Assembly (NCBI GenBank): GCA_902774045.1
Contig: CACYGW010000022.1
Location: forward strand, 1 to 64,000
Length of the DNA stretch: 64,000 nt
Direction: 5' to 3'
Source: an uncultured Bacteroidia bacterium
GTDB lineage: Bacteria; Bacteroidota; Bacteroidia; Bacteroidales; UBA932
The position numbers and the translations under genes were made by a program. Numbering within the stretch: position 1 is the first letter of the stretch; each line of letters starts with the position of its first letter. Shown one piece after another: positions 45,437-55,156 of this stretch. The notes under the pieces were generated by a model, which was not told the origin of the DNA, did not search any database, and saw nothing but the letters and a program-made list of their open reading frames with translations.

Positions 45437-48415
45437 ATGAAAAAGTTAAAATTTCTTTTTGCCGCACTGGTGCTCTTACTCTTTATTCCGGTGGGCGCAA
45501 CCGCACAGAACCGTGGCAACGTTACCCTGACCCTTAAAGATTCCTCCAGCGGAGAACCTGTCGGTTTTGCAACGGTTACTCTTACCAAGGAGGAAGAAAA
45601 GAAACCTTACAAGTATGCCCTTTCAGATGAAGACGGAAAAGTTCTGTTGGAGAAAGTTCAGGCCGGAAAGTATTCTCTTAAGGCGGAACTTCTTGGCTAT
45701 AAGTCATTTGTAAAGGCAGTTGAGGTAGTTAAAGGCCAGGATCTTAAGCTCGGCAATGTAGAGATGGATCAGGACCGTCAGATGCTGGAGGCCGCAAGCG
45801 TAAGCGCAGTGGGTAACCCCATCATAATGAAGAAGGATACCATAGAGTACAACGCTTCCTCGTTCAAGACCACCGACAACGATATGCTGGAAGACCTTCT
45901 TAAGAAGCTCCCAGGCATAGAGATAAGCGAGGACGGAACAGTTACATCCAACGGCAAGACTATCAGCAAGATAACCATAGACGGAAAGACCTTCTTCCTG
46001 GACGACCCTCAGCTGGCCACCAAGAATATCCCGGCCAAGATAATAGAGAAGGTTAAGGTTGTGGATAAAAAGTCGGAGCAGGCCCAGTTTACCGGGATAG
46101 ACGACGGAGAGGAAGAAACCGTCATAGATCTTTCCATTATGCCCGGAATGATGCACGGCCTCTTTGGAAACACAATGCTAGGCGGCGGCCACGACTGGCT
46201 TAAGTCCCAGAGCGGAGAATCCATTAAGTCCGACAACGGCGATGCCCGCTATCAGGGCGCCTCTTTCATAGGTAAATTCACAGAGAAAACCCAGCTTGGC
46301 ATTATACTAAACGGCAACAATACCAACAACCGCGGTTTCAACGACCTTGCAGGCAGTATGATGCAGGGTATGCGCGGCGGTGGCGGCGGTATGGGCCGCG
46401 GCCAGGGAGGCTGGGGCGGCAATAACGGTATTACTACATCGTGGATGGGCGGCCTTAATGGCAACTTCACCCTCTTCGACGACAAGATGGAGCTTGGCAG
46501 CAATTACCTTTACAACGCCACCAAAAAGCACGTAACCGAGACCAGTGTAAAGAACACCCATATGGACGGCTACGACCTTATATACAATACCGATGGTTTC
46601 AATAATACCAATACCTACGGTAACCGCCTGGGCGCGCGTATAGAGCACAAGTTCTCAGAGAATACATCCATTCTCTTCCAGCCCCAGTTCAGCATCGGAA
46701 CCGGTAACTATCACGAGTATTCCACTTATGACACCTATTCTGATTATTTTAACGGCAACGTTTCCAAGGTGAACGATGGTTTCAGCAGCAACGTGGGAGA
46801 CAACAAGAGTCTCAATGCAAACGGCTTCCTCCTGCTGCGCCAGAAACTTGGAAAACCAGGAAGAACAGTTTCTGTATTCTTCCGCTATAGTTTCTCCAAT
46901 AATGATTTGGACGGCTTTAACCAGAGCCTTACAAACACTGTTCAGGACGGCGTAGAAGAAAAGACTATAGTTAACCAGAGGTTCCAGAGCGAAAACCGTC
47001 AGACTTCCCTCAGCGGCCGGGCCACTTATACCGAGCCCCTTGGAAAGAACTTCTATCTGGAAGGTACCTACCAGCTTAGCTGGAACAAGAATACTGCGGA
47101 CAAAGACACATACAATTCGGGCGGAAATCCCGTATTCGATGCCAACAGGCAGGATTACCAGAGGGAGGGGGAGACCAGGGACGATAATTACTCCAACAAC
47201 GTCCTTAACCGTTACTACAATCAGACCATAGGCGGAAACCTGATGTATCAGAAGAATGACTTCCATTTCCAGATAGGTCTCAACGCCAACCCCACCGATA
47301 CCCACAACGAGACCAACGGACGCGTTTACAACAACAAGGTTGTGAACTGGAGCCCTCAGGTTATGATGTGGTCCGATCTTGGAGAGAATATCAACGTAAG
47401 GACCTTCTACTTTGGCCGCACCTCCCAGCCCTCCACTTCCCAGTTGATGGCTGTTCCGGACAATACCAATCCTCTTAGCGTAAGCTTTGGTAACCCCTAC
47501 CTGGTGCCTTATTTCAATCACAATCTTCGCGGAGAGTTCCGTTTTACCAACAGGAAGACCTTTACATCGCTGAACCTCAATCTTGAGGGCGGGATGGTCA
47601 AGGATCCTATCCTCCACGCCTCTTGGGCAGGCACAAACGGCGCACAGTTCTCGCTGCCGGTAAACGGTCCGGATTCCTATTCGGCATCGGCCAGAATGTT
47701 CTTCAATACTCCCATCGCCAAATCCAACTTCTCCGTGTTCACAATGACCTTCGTCTCCTACAACCAGTCCTCTTCCTACATAGGAAAGGCTGCCCTGGAT
47801 ATGAGTCCCTACTATAATGCTACGGACGGAGAATTCTATTACGATAAATTCTTCACTGATTTCCCTACCCTGGACGGATCGGACGCATTTGCCCTCAATA
47901 CTAACCGCAACTTTAACGTTGCCCAGAGGGTACGCTTCACCTACAGGAACAACAACGTGGAAATTGCCGCCGGCGGACGCACAAGGATGTCCAAGGCTTC
48001 CTATTCCTATGGCAACATTGATGGCACAAGGACTTGGAATAATCAGGTCGATGCTTCCGCGAACCTTACCCTTCCTGCCGGCTGGACCTTTGTTTCAGAT
48101 GGCCGCTACAACTGGTACAACGGTTACACGGTGCCTCAGGACAGCGAGTTCATACTTAACGCTCAGGTTAGCAAACTACTTTTTAAAAACAGCGTAACCC
48201 TTTCCCTCAAGGCCTACGATATTCTTAACAAGTCTAAGAATCTTTCTGTAACAGATACAGCTAACTATCACCAGGAGAGCCTTAACAACACTCTTGGCCG
48301 TTACGTAATGCTTTCTGTTACCTTCAGGTTCGGAGATTTCAGTAACATGAAGAATGCCCGCGGTCCTATGGGCGGCGGCAGAGGCCCTGGAGGTCGCGGA
48401 CAACGAGGCCGCTAA
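45437..48415 (+). CDS. Outer-membrane beta-barrel protein with carboxypeptidase-regulatory-like domain
   Basis: This 992-residue protein resembles the TonB-receptor-like 'outer membrane beta-barrel' family of Bacteroidota. It has a signal peptide (about 1-24, ending TAQ), a carboxypeptidase-regulatory-like domain (about 27-110), a plug-like part with KKDTIEYNASSFKTTDNDMLEDLLKKLPG (near 130-158), and a long barrel. Two Gly-rich segments are odd: MRGGGGGMGRGQGGWGG (about 310-327) and a Gly/Arg-rich tail. It lacks the SusC signature and a SusD partner. Function is unknown. The start at 45437 is chosen for the signal peptide. Its last 50 bases overlap the convergent tcdA. Confidence 0.88.
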   Translation: MKKLKFLFAALVLLLFIPVGATAQNRGNVTLTLKDSSSGEPVGFATVTLTKEEEKKPYKYALSDEDGKVLLEKVQAGKYSLKAELLGYKSFVKAVEVVKGQDLKLGNVEMDQDRQMLEAASVSAVGNPIIMKKDTIEYNASSFKTTDNDMLEDLLKKLPGIEISEDGTVTSNGKTISKITIDGKTFFLDDPQLATKNIPAKIIEKVKVVDKKSEQAQFTGIDDGEEETVIDLSIMPGMMHGLFGNTMLGGGHDWLKSQSGESIKSDNGDARYQGASFIGKFTEKTQLGIILNGNNTNNRGFNDLAGSMMQGMRGGGGGMGRGQGGWGGNNGITTSWMGGLNGNFTLFDDKMELGSNYLYNATKKHVTETSVKNTHMDGYDLIYNTDGFNNTNTYGNRLGARIEHKFSENTSILFQPQFSIGTGNYHEYSTYDTYSDYFNGNVSKVNDGFSSNVGDNKSLNANGFLLLRQKLGKPGRTVSVFFRYSFSNNDLDGFNQSLTNTVQDGVEEKTIVNQRFQSENRQTSLSGRATYTEPLGKNFYLEGTYQLSWNKNTADKDTYNSGGNPVFDANRQDYQREGETRDDNYSNNVLNRYYNQTIGGNLMYQKNDFHFQIGLNANPTDTHNETNGRVYNNKVVNWSPQVMMWSDLGENINVRTFYFGRTSQPSTSQLMAVPDNTNPLSVSFGNPYLVPYFNHNLRGEFRFTNRKTFTSLNLNLEGGMVKDPILHASWAGTNGAQFSLPVNGPDSYSASARMFFNTPIAKSNFSVFTMTFVSYNQSSSYIGKAALDMSPYYNATDGEFYYDKFFTDFPTLDGSDAFALNTNRNFNVAQRVRFTYRNNNVEIAAGGRTRMSKASYSYGNIDGTRTWNNQVDASANLTLPAGWTFVSDGRYNWYNGYTVPQDSEFILNAQVSKLLFKNSVTLSLKAYDILNKSKNLSVTDTANYHQESLNNTLGRYVMLSVTFRFGDFSNMKNARGPMGGGRGPGGRGQRGR

Positions 48416-49118
48416 GGGTCATTCCGAATATGGCAGTTATAGGAGCCGTGGTCCCATTGACCGCGGCTTTTTTTCCTGCCGGGGTTTCAACTGGGCCCTC
48501 GTCCTTGGGCGCGCCAAGATTAGGCAGCACCTCGTCGTCATAGACGCACAGGAACTTTTTAGAGGGCAGAGTGCCGTTATGCCTCATTTTCTTCCTTAGG
48601 GCAAAGCCAAGCGGGCAACCTCTCACATCCCAGAACTCGGCCACGCGCACCTTCGTGGGGTCTGTCTTGCAGGCGGCGCCCATAGAAGAGAAAAGGGTGG
48701 CCCCGGTCTTTGTAGCCTCAAGCATAAGGGTTACCTTATCTTTAAGACTGTCGATGGCGTCTATTATGTAGTCGTAGGAATCAAGGGCAAAACTGGCGGA
48801 ACTATCGGCATTGTACACCGCCTTGATGGCCGTAATATCGGCCTTGGGGTTTATCTCCATAAGCCTTTCCCTCAGGGTTTCCGCCTTGGGCCGGCCAATG
48901 GTCTTACTGGTTGCCATGAGCTGGCGGTTTACATTGGTGGGGTCTACATTGTCTGCGTCCACAAGGGTAAGGTGGGTGAATCCCGTGCGTACAAGCCCTT
49001 CTGCACACCAGCTTCCAACGCCGCCCACACCAAAGATAATAACCCTGGCCGCGGCAATCTTCTCCATCATCTCGTCTCCGAGAAGCCTCTTTGTCCTTTC
49101 AAAGTACAGTTCGTCCAT
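48366..49118 (-). CDS. tcdA: tRNA threonylcarbamoyladenosine dehydratase
   Basis: This 250-residue E1-like (ThiF fold) enzyme makes the cyclic form of t6A at position 37 of tRNAs. The nucleotide-binding GVGGVGSW (30-37), the VDADNVDPTNVNRQ block (about 53-66) and RxxxLRERL-type segment are those of TcdA/YgdL. It is adjacent (1-base overlap) to lnt on the same strand. Its C-terminal end is read from the strand opposite the Gly/Arg tail of the barrel gene, so the last dozen residues may be unconserved. Confidence 0.9.
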   Translation of the reverse strand: MDELYFERTKRLLGDEMMEKIAAARVIIFGVGGVGSWCAEGLVRTGFTHLTLVDADNVDPTNVNRQLMATSKTIGRPKAETLRERLMEINPKADITAIKAVYNADSSASFALDSYDYIIDAIDSLKDKVTLMLEATKTGATLFSSMGAACKTDPTKVRVAEFWDVRGCPLGFALRKKMRHNGTLPSKKFLCVYDDEVLPNLGAPKDEGPVETPAGKKAAVNGTTAPITAIFGMTLSGLVVRDLQGLCRRP

Positions 49119-50764
49119 TATTTTCTAAGGTGTTCGGGAATGAAAAGCCTGGCTACGAAGATAAGCACAAGCAGTATAAAGAAGAAGGTGCAGACCCTGC
49201 CAACAACGTCTCCGTTGCGGACAAAGAATGTAAGATTGTCTTTTAGGCCGATAGCGCTTGTAATTGCGGCCTGCTGCCACCAGGGACCGGCCTCTACAAC
49301 GTCTCCTCGGCTGTTGATGATGCCGGATATGCCGGTGTTGCCGCAGCGGGCAATATCCCTTCTCAGTTCTATGGCCCTTAGACGGGCGTACCTGAAATGC
49401 TGCTTGTATCCGGGAGTATCGCCCCACCAGGCATCATTGGTGATGATGGCCATTGCCTGTGCGCCCTTTCTTACATAATCTGTACAATACTCTCCGTACA
49501 CAGACTCATAGCAGATGGCGCATCCTATGGGAATAACGCTCCCGTCCTTGCAGTGTATGTCCAGAAGGGAAATTTCTTTCTGTCCCGTATCCCTTGCCAT
49601 AACACCTCCAAGCCAGTTGTCTATGGGGACAAATATGCTGGGGTAGGGGGTGAGCTCCGTACCCACCACCAGCTTGGACTTGTGAAAAATCTGGCATCGC
49701 TCCGTGCCGTCCAGCATTAGGGCAGAGTTGTGGGTCTCCATCCACTGGTTAAGCCCCGCAGGCCAGGCCAGGAGTGAGGGCGGCTCTGCACCGCTGTAGA
49801 AGGTCTTTGTGGCCGCGCCCAGGACAATGTTCGTACCTGGATGGGCAGCGGCTATGGCGTTCATATAACGTACTGTGGGGTCTTCCTGGGGGATGTTGGT
49901 TATAATGTATCGGGTAAAAGTCTCCGGGGTAAGCACAAGTGTGGCCGGTCTTTCAGGAGCATTGGCATCCAGCTTCTCAAGCTCCTTTTCTATGAGTCTT
50001 CCGGCAATTGCGTTCTGGTCTGCCTGGCTCATACTTACAAACTTCTGGTAGGGGTCTATGTTGGGCTGGGCTATTACTACGTCAATGGGGCCGTCTGCCT
50101 TGGTGTCGTAGTTATGGTAAATTACAAGAGAAAGTGTGATTGGTCCTGCGAACAACAGTATCACCCCGGCCGTACAGTAGCGTTTGGCCCACTTTGTCCA
50201 AAGTGCGAACCTGCCCTGGGCCGCGGCGTTGATTAGCCCGAATATGGTTAGGTTGCAGGCCCAGACCCAAAGACTGCCGCCAAGGGTGCCCGTGAACTCG
50301 TACCACTGAATGAGGGCGGTATTGCCCGCAAAGGAGTTTCCAAGAACCAGCCAGGGGAAGGAAATCTGAGTGCCAAAGTACCACCTCTCCCAGGCAATCC
50401 AGGCAACTGCCAGGAATATGTATGGGAGTGCGCCACGGAACACTTTTTTGACCTTCCTGAACAACCCAAGGATGAGCGACATCTGAAGGGCGTTGGCAAA
50501 GATTGCAAACAACCCGCCGCCAAGGGTGGCATTGCAGATCCAGAATATGGTAAGTGCGTTCCAAAGCACAAAAGTGCCGTAATGCCATAGCCATACTTTT
50601 TTGTAGCCTCTGTCTGTCGCTATCTTTTCCAGACACAGCAGCGGCACAAAACCCACCAGGGCCGTAAGCCCCAGAGCCGGCACAAGAAAAGGCAGGGAAA
50701 GCAGAACCGCGCTCGCGGCCACAAGCCCCGACATCAATCCTATAGGTTGTTTAGTCTTTGTCAT
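49118..50764 (-). CDS. lnt: Apolipoprotein N-acyltransferase
   Basis: This 548-residue inner-membrane enzyme adds the third acyl chain to the N-terminus of lipoproteins. About six membrane spans (1-230, one more at the C-terminus, about 520-540) flank a nitrilase-like domain. Catalytic residues can be placed: Glu in LTPETF (about 278), Lys in FHKSKLVVG (about 361) and Cys in CAICYESVYG (about 415). Lipoproteins such as the two SusD copies would be substrates. Confidence 0.93.
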   Translation of the reverse strand: MTKTKQPIGLMSGLVAASAVLLSLPFLVPALGLTALVGFVPLLCLEKIATDRGYKKVWLWHYGTFVLWNALTIFWICNATLGGGLFAIFANALQMSLILGLFRKVKKVFRGALPYIFLAVAWIAWERWYFGTQISFPWLVLGNSFAGNTALIQWYEFTGTLGGSLWVWACNLTIFGLINAAAQGRFALWTKWAKRYCTAGVILLFAGPITLSLVIYHNYDTKADGPIDVVIAQPNIDPYQKFVSMSQADQNAIAGRLIEKELEKLDANAPERPATLVLTPETFTRYIITNIPQEDPTVRYMNAIAAAHPGTNIVLGAATKTFYSGAEPPSLLAWPAGLNQWMETHNSALMLDGTERCQIFHKSKLVVGTELTPYPSIFVPIDNWLGGVMARDTGQKEISLLDIHCKDGSVIPIGCAICYESVYGEYCTDYVRKGAQAMAIITNDAWWGDTPGYKQHFRYARLRAIELRRDIARCGNTGISGIINSRGDVVEAGPWWQQAAITSAIGLKDNLTFFVRNGDVVGRVCTFFFILLVLIFVARLFIPEHLRK

Positions 50765-50887
50765 ATAGTTAATTCAACCACAAATATAGTATTTTTCTTT
50801 TACACCTGTTGCCGGTGAGCGACACTTGGATTTTTTGCTTAACAAAAAAATTCTTACTTTTGTAAAATATGTTGAGGAGAAGTAGTT

Positions 50888-51523
50888 ATGCTTGTTGATG
50901 TACTTAAAGCCTTCCTTGTTGGCATTTGCGCCTCCATTCCTCTGGGACCGATTGCAATCTATGTGATTTATAGGTCATTGTCTCGTGGGCACCTGTCTGG
51001 TTTTCTTACCGGTCTGGGCGCAACATTGGTAGATACCACCTACTCTACGCTTGCCATCTTTGCCTTTGCCGTAGCAGAAAACTTCATTCACAAGAATGAA
51101 ATGGTTATTTTTCTGGTAGGCGGAATCATCATTATAGGAATGGGAGTGGTCATGACCTTCAAGGATCCGTTCCGCCATCTTGAACGCGCCGGCGGAGGTA
51201 AGCATCGATACACCCTAAAAGATTTTGTACAATCCGTGGCGATGGGTTTCTCCAATCCGGGGGCCATCCTGGTAATATTTACCTTGTTTGCCATATTCAA
51301 CATTAACGTAGAACGCAATCAGTTTGCCGTTATGCCAATTATCCTGTCTGTGGCAGCCGGCTCGGTAACCTACTGGTTCTTCTTTACCTGGCTCTTCTCT
51401 ACCATCAGAAAGAGTATTAAATTAAGAACCCTTATATGGATTAACAGAGGCTGCGGCATCATTGTTATGCTTATAGGCTTGTCCCTGTTTGCCGATGGTC
51501 TCATGAAACTCTTATTTAAGTAA
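50888..51523 (+). CDS. LysE-family translocator
   Basis: This 211-residue inner-membrane protein has about six spans and begins with the family signature ASIPLGPIAIYVIYRSLSRG (about 17-36). LysE/RhtB members export amino acids; the substrate here is unknown. It is preceded by a GAGGAG and followed 2 nt later by the PASTA-protein gene. Confidence 0.88.
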   Translation: MLVDVLKAFLVGICASIPLGPIAIYVIYRSLSRGHLSGFLTGLGATLVDTTYSTLAIFAFAVAENFIHKNEMVIFLVGGIIIIGMGVVMTFKDPFRHLERAGGGKHRYTLKDFVQSVAMGFSNPGAILVIFTLFAIFNINVERNQFAVMPIILSVAAGSVTYWFFFTWLFSTIRKSIKLRTLIWINRGCGIIVMLIGLSLFADGLMKLLFK

Positions 51524-51525
51524 TT

Positions 51526-52374
51526 ATGGATTCTGAAAAAGTTAAGAAATTCCTGCGCAGAAGGTCGGTAAAGAACCTGCTTCTGGCCATTATTATATTC
51601 TTTGGGATTATTTTTACGCTTAAGATAGCCCTTTCCGTTATTACACGACACGGAAAAGAGCTGGTCGTGCCGGACCTTACAAACATTACCGTGCATCAGG
51701 CAGACTCCATTGCAGACAGCATGGGGCTTAACATTATAGTGGGAGACTCCGTATATATCCGCCGCCTTGGCAGAGGCCTTATCTACAGCCAGAATCCTCC
51801 CGCAGGCGGGAAGGTAAAGAAAGGCCGCAAGATTATGGTCATCATCAACTCGGTAGCCCCTAAAAAAGTGCGTATGCCAAATCTTGTAGGCTATTCGCTC
51901 CGTCAGGCAAAAGCAGAACTGTCCACAAGGGGGCTGGCCCTGGGCCGCCTTACCTATGTTAAGGATATTGCTACCAACAATGTGCTTAGGCAGACCTACA
52001 AAGGCAAGGAGATAGAAACCGGCACTATGATAGAGACCCTGTCCAGGATAGACCTGGAGATAGGTCTTAACCCCGGAGAAAACACAACCTTTGTTCCGGA
52101 TGTGGCAGGACTTAAATACCTAAGGGCCGTGGATGTGGTTCACGAGAGTTCCCTCAATATAGCCGGTCTTGTATTTGACTCAACTGTTAAGACTTATTCT
52201 GACAGCCTGGACGCTGTAGTTTACCGCCAGAATCCCATAGCTCTGATAGAGGTGGAACCGGCAGACCAGGAGATTGGAACAGAAGCCGTTTACAAGCCCG
52301 TTCAAGCAAAGATGGGCGACGGCGTTACCCTTTATCTAAGCCTGGACCCCACCAAGTATGGAAAGAAACGTTGA
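51526..52374 (+). CDS. PASTA-domain membrane protein
   Basis: This 282-residue protein has a basic N-terminus, one membrane span (about 18-40) and then three PASTA domains in the periplasm (about 42-110, 111-180, 181-280). PASTA domains bind muropeptides or cell-wall precursors in Ser/Thr kinases and PBPs; here there is no kinase or PBP portion. Such stand-alone proteins are common in Bacteroidota beside rluD and ddl. Its end overlaps the rluD start by 17 nt. Confidence 0.9.
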   Translation: MDSEKVKKFLRRRSVKNLLLAIIIFFGIIFTLKIALSVITRHGKELVVPDLTNITVHQADSIADSMGLNIIVGDSVYIRRLGRGLIYSQNPPAGGKVKKGRKIMVIINSVAPKKVRMPNLVGYSLRQAKAELSTRGLALGRLTYVKDIATNNVLRQTYKGKEIETGTMIETLSRIDLEIGLNPGENTTFVPDVAGLKYLRAVDVVHESSLNIAGLVFDSTVKTYSDSLDAVVYRQNPIALIEVEPADQEIGTEAVYKPVQAKMGDGVTLYLSLDPTKYGKKR

Positions 52375-53425
52375 CCTCCTTCCAGAAGACGAAGAGCAGC
52401 AGCTGCAGGAAATGTTCGAGCATTTCCGCCTGGTTGTAGATCCGGGGCAGGAGCCTCTGCGGATAGACCGCTTTATGGCCTCCCACCTGGAGAACAGCTC
52501 CCGCCACAGGGTTCAGCAGGCCATAAAGAACAACTATGTTCAGGTTGGCGACAAGACCGTAAAAGCCAATTACATAGTGCGCCCCGGCGATGTTATTCGC
52601 TTTATGATGCCTTATGAAAGGCATGGGTTCGAGGTGCTTCCTGAGGATATCCCTCTTGATATTGTTTACGAAGATGACGACGTGCTTGTGGTAAACAAGC
52701 CTGCAGGAATGGTTGTGCATCCGGGCCACGGTCATTTTACAGGCACGCTTGTAAACGCCCTGTCCTTTCATCTGGGGCTCACTCCCGGGGAAGAAAGCGA
52801 CGAGCGTATGGGCGTTCTTGTGCACAGGATAGATATGGATACCTCCGGTCTTCTTGTGGTGGCCAAGAACGATACTGCCCAGATGAGCCTGGCCCGTCAG
52901 TTCTTTGACCACAGCATAGAACGCAGTTATGTGGCGGTGGTCTGGGGCAACATCAGGGAAGACGAAGGCACCGTAAGGGCCAATATTGCCCGCAATCCTG
53001 CAGACAGGACTAGTTTCAAGGCTTATCCGGAGGGCTCGGAGATGGGCAAGTCTGCCGTTACCCATTATAAAGTCCTGGAAAGATTTGGCTTTGTAACAGT
53101 GGTTGAATGCCGTCTGGAGACCGGCCGCACCCATCAGATAAGGGTGCATATGTCCTCTATAGGTCACCCCCTCTTTGCCGACGAGCGTTACGGAGGTAAG
53201 GAAATACGCTCCGGCACTATCTATTCAAAATACAAACAGTTTATATCCAACTGCTTTCAGCTCTGCCCCCGTCAGGCCCTTCACGCCAGGACAATAGGCT
53301 TTGACCATCCCGCAACCGGAGAATTCATAAGGTTCGATTCTACTCTGCCGGAAGATATGACAGCCCTTATAGACAAGTGGCGGAGATATAGTAAAGACCT
53401 GCTTAATCAAGCAGGTCTCCATTAA
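52358..53425 (+). CDS. rluD: RluA/RluD-family 23S rRNA pseudouridine synthase
   Basis: This 355-residue enzyme converts uridines to pseudouridine, RluD doing so in 23S rRNA helix 69. An S4 RNA-binding domain (about 33-85) precedes the synthase domain with HRIDMDTSGLLV (156-167, catalytic Asp159). RluD identity is likely from the S4 domain, but other RluA-type targets are possible. Its start overlaps the PASTA gene and its 3' end overlaps convergent rng by 23 nt. Confidence 0.92.
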   Translation: MERNVDLLPEDEEQQLQEMFEHFRLVVDPGQEPLRIDRFMASHLENSSRHRVQQAIKNNYVQVGDKTVKANYIVRPGDVIRFMMPYERHGFEVLPEDIPLDIVYEDDDVLVVNKPAGMVVHPGHGHFTGTLVNALSFHLGLTPGEESDERMGVLVHRIDMDTSGLLVVAKNDTAQMSLARQFFDHSIERSYVAVVWGNIREDEGTVRANIARNPADRTSFKAYPEGSEMGKSAVTHYKVLERFGFVTVVECRLETGRTHQIRVHMSSIGHPLFADERYGGKEIRSGTIYSKYKQFISNCFQLCPRQALHARTIGFDHPATGEFIRFDSTLPEDMTALIDKWRRYSKDLLNQAGLH

Positions 53426-54959
53426 GATTACAGAATTCGTGCTGCAGGACTGAAAAGTCAGAAACCTCTTCCAGGTTTAATCTGCATTTGTACTTCTTCT
53501 TCCATTTCTTCACATAGGACGAGAATAATCCTCTGGAAAGGTAAGCGCCCAGAATAGGGCTTACCTTAAGGATGAAATCGTGAAGTCCTTTTTCGGCAAC
53601 ATAGTAAGCCAGCTTTCTTTCAATTTGCTCATCTATAAGCAGACTTGACGCGATTTTGCCGGTTCCGTGACACATAGGGCACTGCTCTGTTGTGTTTATT
53701 TCGGTTACCGGTCTTACCCTTTGACGTGTTATCTGCATAAGGCCGAACTTGGTAAGCGGGAGCACATTGTGTTTTGCTCTGTCATTCTGCATCAGCTCTA
53801 CCATATATTTATATAGCTCGTTGCGATGCTCTACAGAGTCCATATCGATGAAGTCAATGATGATGATGCCACCCATATCGCGAAGCCTGAACTGGCGGGC
53901 CAGTTCCTCGGCAGCGTATTTGTTGACTTCGAACGAGTTTTCTTCCTGTTCTTTTGTTTTGGCGCGGATGCCGCTGTTAACATCCACTACGTTTAGTGCT
54001 TCCGTAGATTCTATCACCAGATAGGCTCCCTGTTTAATGGGAACTACTTTTCCAAAGGAACTCTTAATCTGCCTTGTGATGTCGAAGTGGTCGAAGATAG
54101 GCTCGCGGCCATCGTACAACTTGACAATCTTCTCCTGTTCCGGAGAAATAATGGAAATGTACCTCTTTATCTCCTCGAACTCCCGTTCATTGTTTACATA
54201 GATGTTGGAGAACGAGTCGTTAAGTAGGTCTCTGAGGATAGTCGTGGTCTTGCTGTATTCGCTGAAGACCGGCTGAATGGTCTTGGACTGCGAAATCTTT
54301 TTCCACGAATCTTCCCATTTGGCGATAAGGTTCTTGACTTCCGCCACAAGTATGGCTGCATTCTTGCCCTCTGCCGCGGTGCGTATAATGGCACCGTAAT
54401 TTACGGGGAGTATGCTGCCCACAAGCGTTTCAAGTCTTCGTTTCTCTTCCTTTGAAGAAATCTTCTGGGAAATGCTTACCTTCTGTGCGAAGGGGATTAG
54501 TACAATGTTTCGTCCTGCCAGTGAAATTTCTGCCGTAAGACGTGAGCCTTTGGTGGAAATTGGTTCCTTTACAATCTGGACCAGAATCATCTGCCCTTGG
54601 GCAAGGACATTCTCTATGCGCCCCTCTTTTTCAAGGATGGGGCCAAGTTTGATGTTTCTGTAAACCTCTGCCGCGTTTGTGTTTGAGTTGGTCTTTTTTA
54701 CAAACTCGTCAAACGCTTTAAAGTGAAGTCCAAGGTCCAGATAATGGATGAAAGCTTCTTTCTCGTCGCCGATGTCCACGAAGGCTGCATTGAGGGCGGG
54801 CATAACTTTCTTGACTCTGCCAAGGTAGGCGTCGCCTACTGTAATTTTATGCTCTCCTCCGGTTTCTTTGTTGAGCTCGATAAGCCTGTGGTTTTCCTGC
54901 AGGGCTATACGAACCTCATTTGTACTGACATCTACAATCAGATCTTTCTCTGACTCCAT
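53403..54959 (-). CDS. rng: Ribonuclease G/E family
   Basis: This 518-residue endoribonuclease acts in rRNA maturation and mRNA decay. It has an S1 domain (about 38-130), an RNase-H-like region and the DNase-I-like catalytic core with metal-binding Asp in VVDVNSGI (about 326) and IIIIDFIDM (about 368), and the zinc-link CPMC motif (about 423) used for dimerisation. It lacks the long C-terminal scaffold of RNase E, so RNase G size. It lies downstream of the HU and COX24-like genes. Confidence 0.93.
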   Translation of the reverse strand: MESEKDLIVDVSTNEVRIALQENHRLIELNKETGGEHKITVGDAYLGRVKKVMPALNAAFVDIGDEKEAFIHYLDLGLHFKAFDEFVKKTNSNTNAAEVYRNIKLGPILEKEGRIENVLAQGQMILVQIVKEPISTKGSRLTAEISLAGRNIVLIPFAQKVSISQKISSKEEKRRLETLVGSILPVNYGAIIRTAAEGKNAAILVAEVKNLIAKWEDSWKKISQSKTIQPVFSEYSKTTTILRDLLNDSFSNIYVNNEREFEEIKRYISIISPEQEKIVKLYDGREPIFDHFDITRQIKSSFGKVVPIKQGAYLVIESTEALNVVDVNSGIRAKTKEQEENSFEVNKYAAEELARQFRLRDMGGIIIIDFIDMDSVEHRNELYKYMVELMQNDRAKHNVLPLTKFGLMQITRQRVRPVTEINTTEQCPMCHGTGKIASSLLIDEQIERKLAYYVAEKGLHDFILKVSPILGAYLSRGLFSSYVKKWKKKYKCRLNLEEVSDFSVLQHEFCNLNGDLLD

Positions 54960-54972
54960 TGAATAAATACTT

Positions 54973-55008
54973 TAAAGGGCGGCCCGATTATCATCGGGTC
55001 CCCCTTAG
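54973..55008 (-). terminator. Hairpin between COX24-like gene and rng
   Basis: A stem CCCGAT / ATCGGG with GATA loop, extended by GGG / CCC flanks, lies upstream of rng, followed on the minus strand by TTTAAAG. It may terminate partially or stabilise the mRNA end of the HU-COX24 transcript. A second smaller inverted repeat (TTTAAC / GTTAAA) lies at about 55010-55037. Confidence 0.5.
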
Positions 55009-55047
55009 CCTTTAACATTGAGGGTTAAAATGGCAGACACGGATGTC

Positions 55048-55137
55048 TTATTTCTTCTTGTGTCTATTCTTGCGCAAACGTTTTTTACGTTTGTGCGTTG
55101 CCATTTTATGCCTCTTTCTCTTTTTACCGCTTGGCAT
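55048..55137 (-). CDS. COX24/AURKAIP1-domain small basic protein
   Basis: This 29-residue protein is almost all Lys, Arg and His (MPSGKKRKRHKMATHKRKKR, then LRKNRHKKK). It matches the small Bacteroidota proteins carrying the COX24_C/AURKAIP1 domain. The eukaryotic relative mS38 is a mitochondrial ribosome protein, so binding to the ribosome is a reasonable inference. It starts 19 nt after the HU gene on the same strand and is probably co-transcribed. Easily missed because of its length. Confidence 0.88.
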   Translation of the reverse strand: MPSGKKRKRHKMATHKRKKRLRKNRHKKK

Positions 55138-55156
55138 TTTAAATAAATATTAATTG

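Noticed and set aside
46366-46430. Tandem repeat or mobile element in the Gly-rich stretch of the outer-membrane protein
   Set aside because: The GGC-rich codons are a short low-complexity coding segment in frame; no repeat unit extends beyond it.
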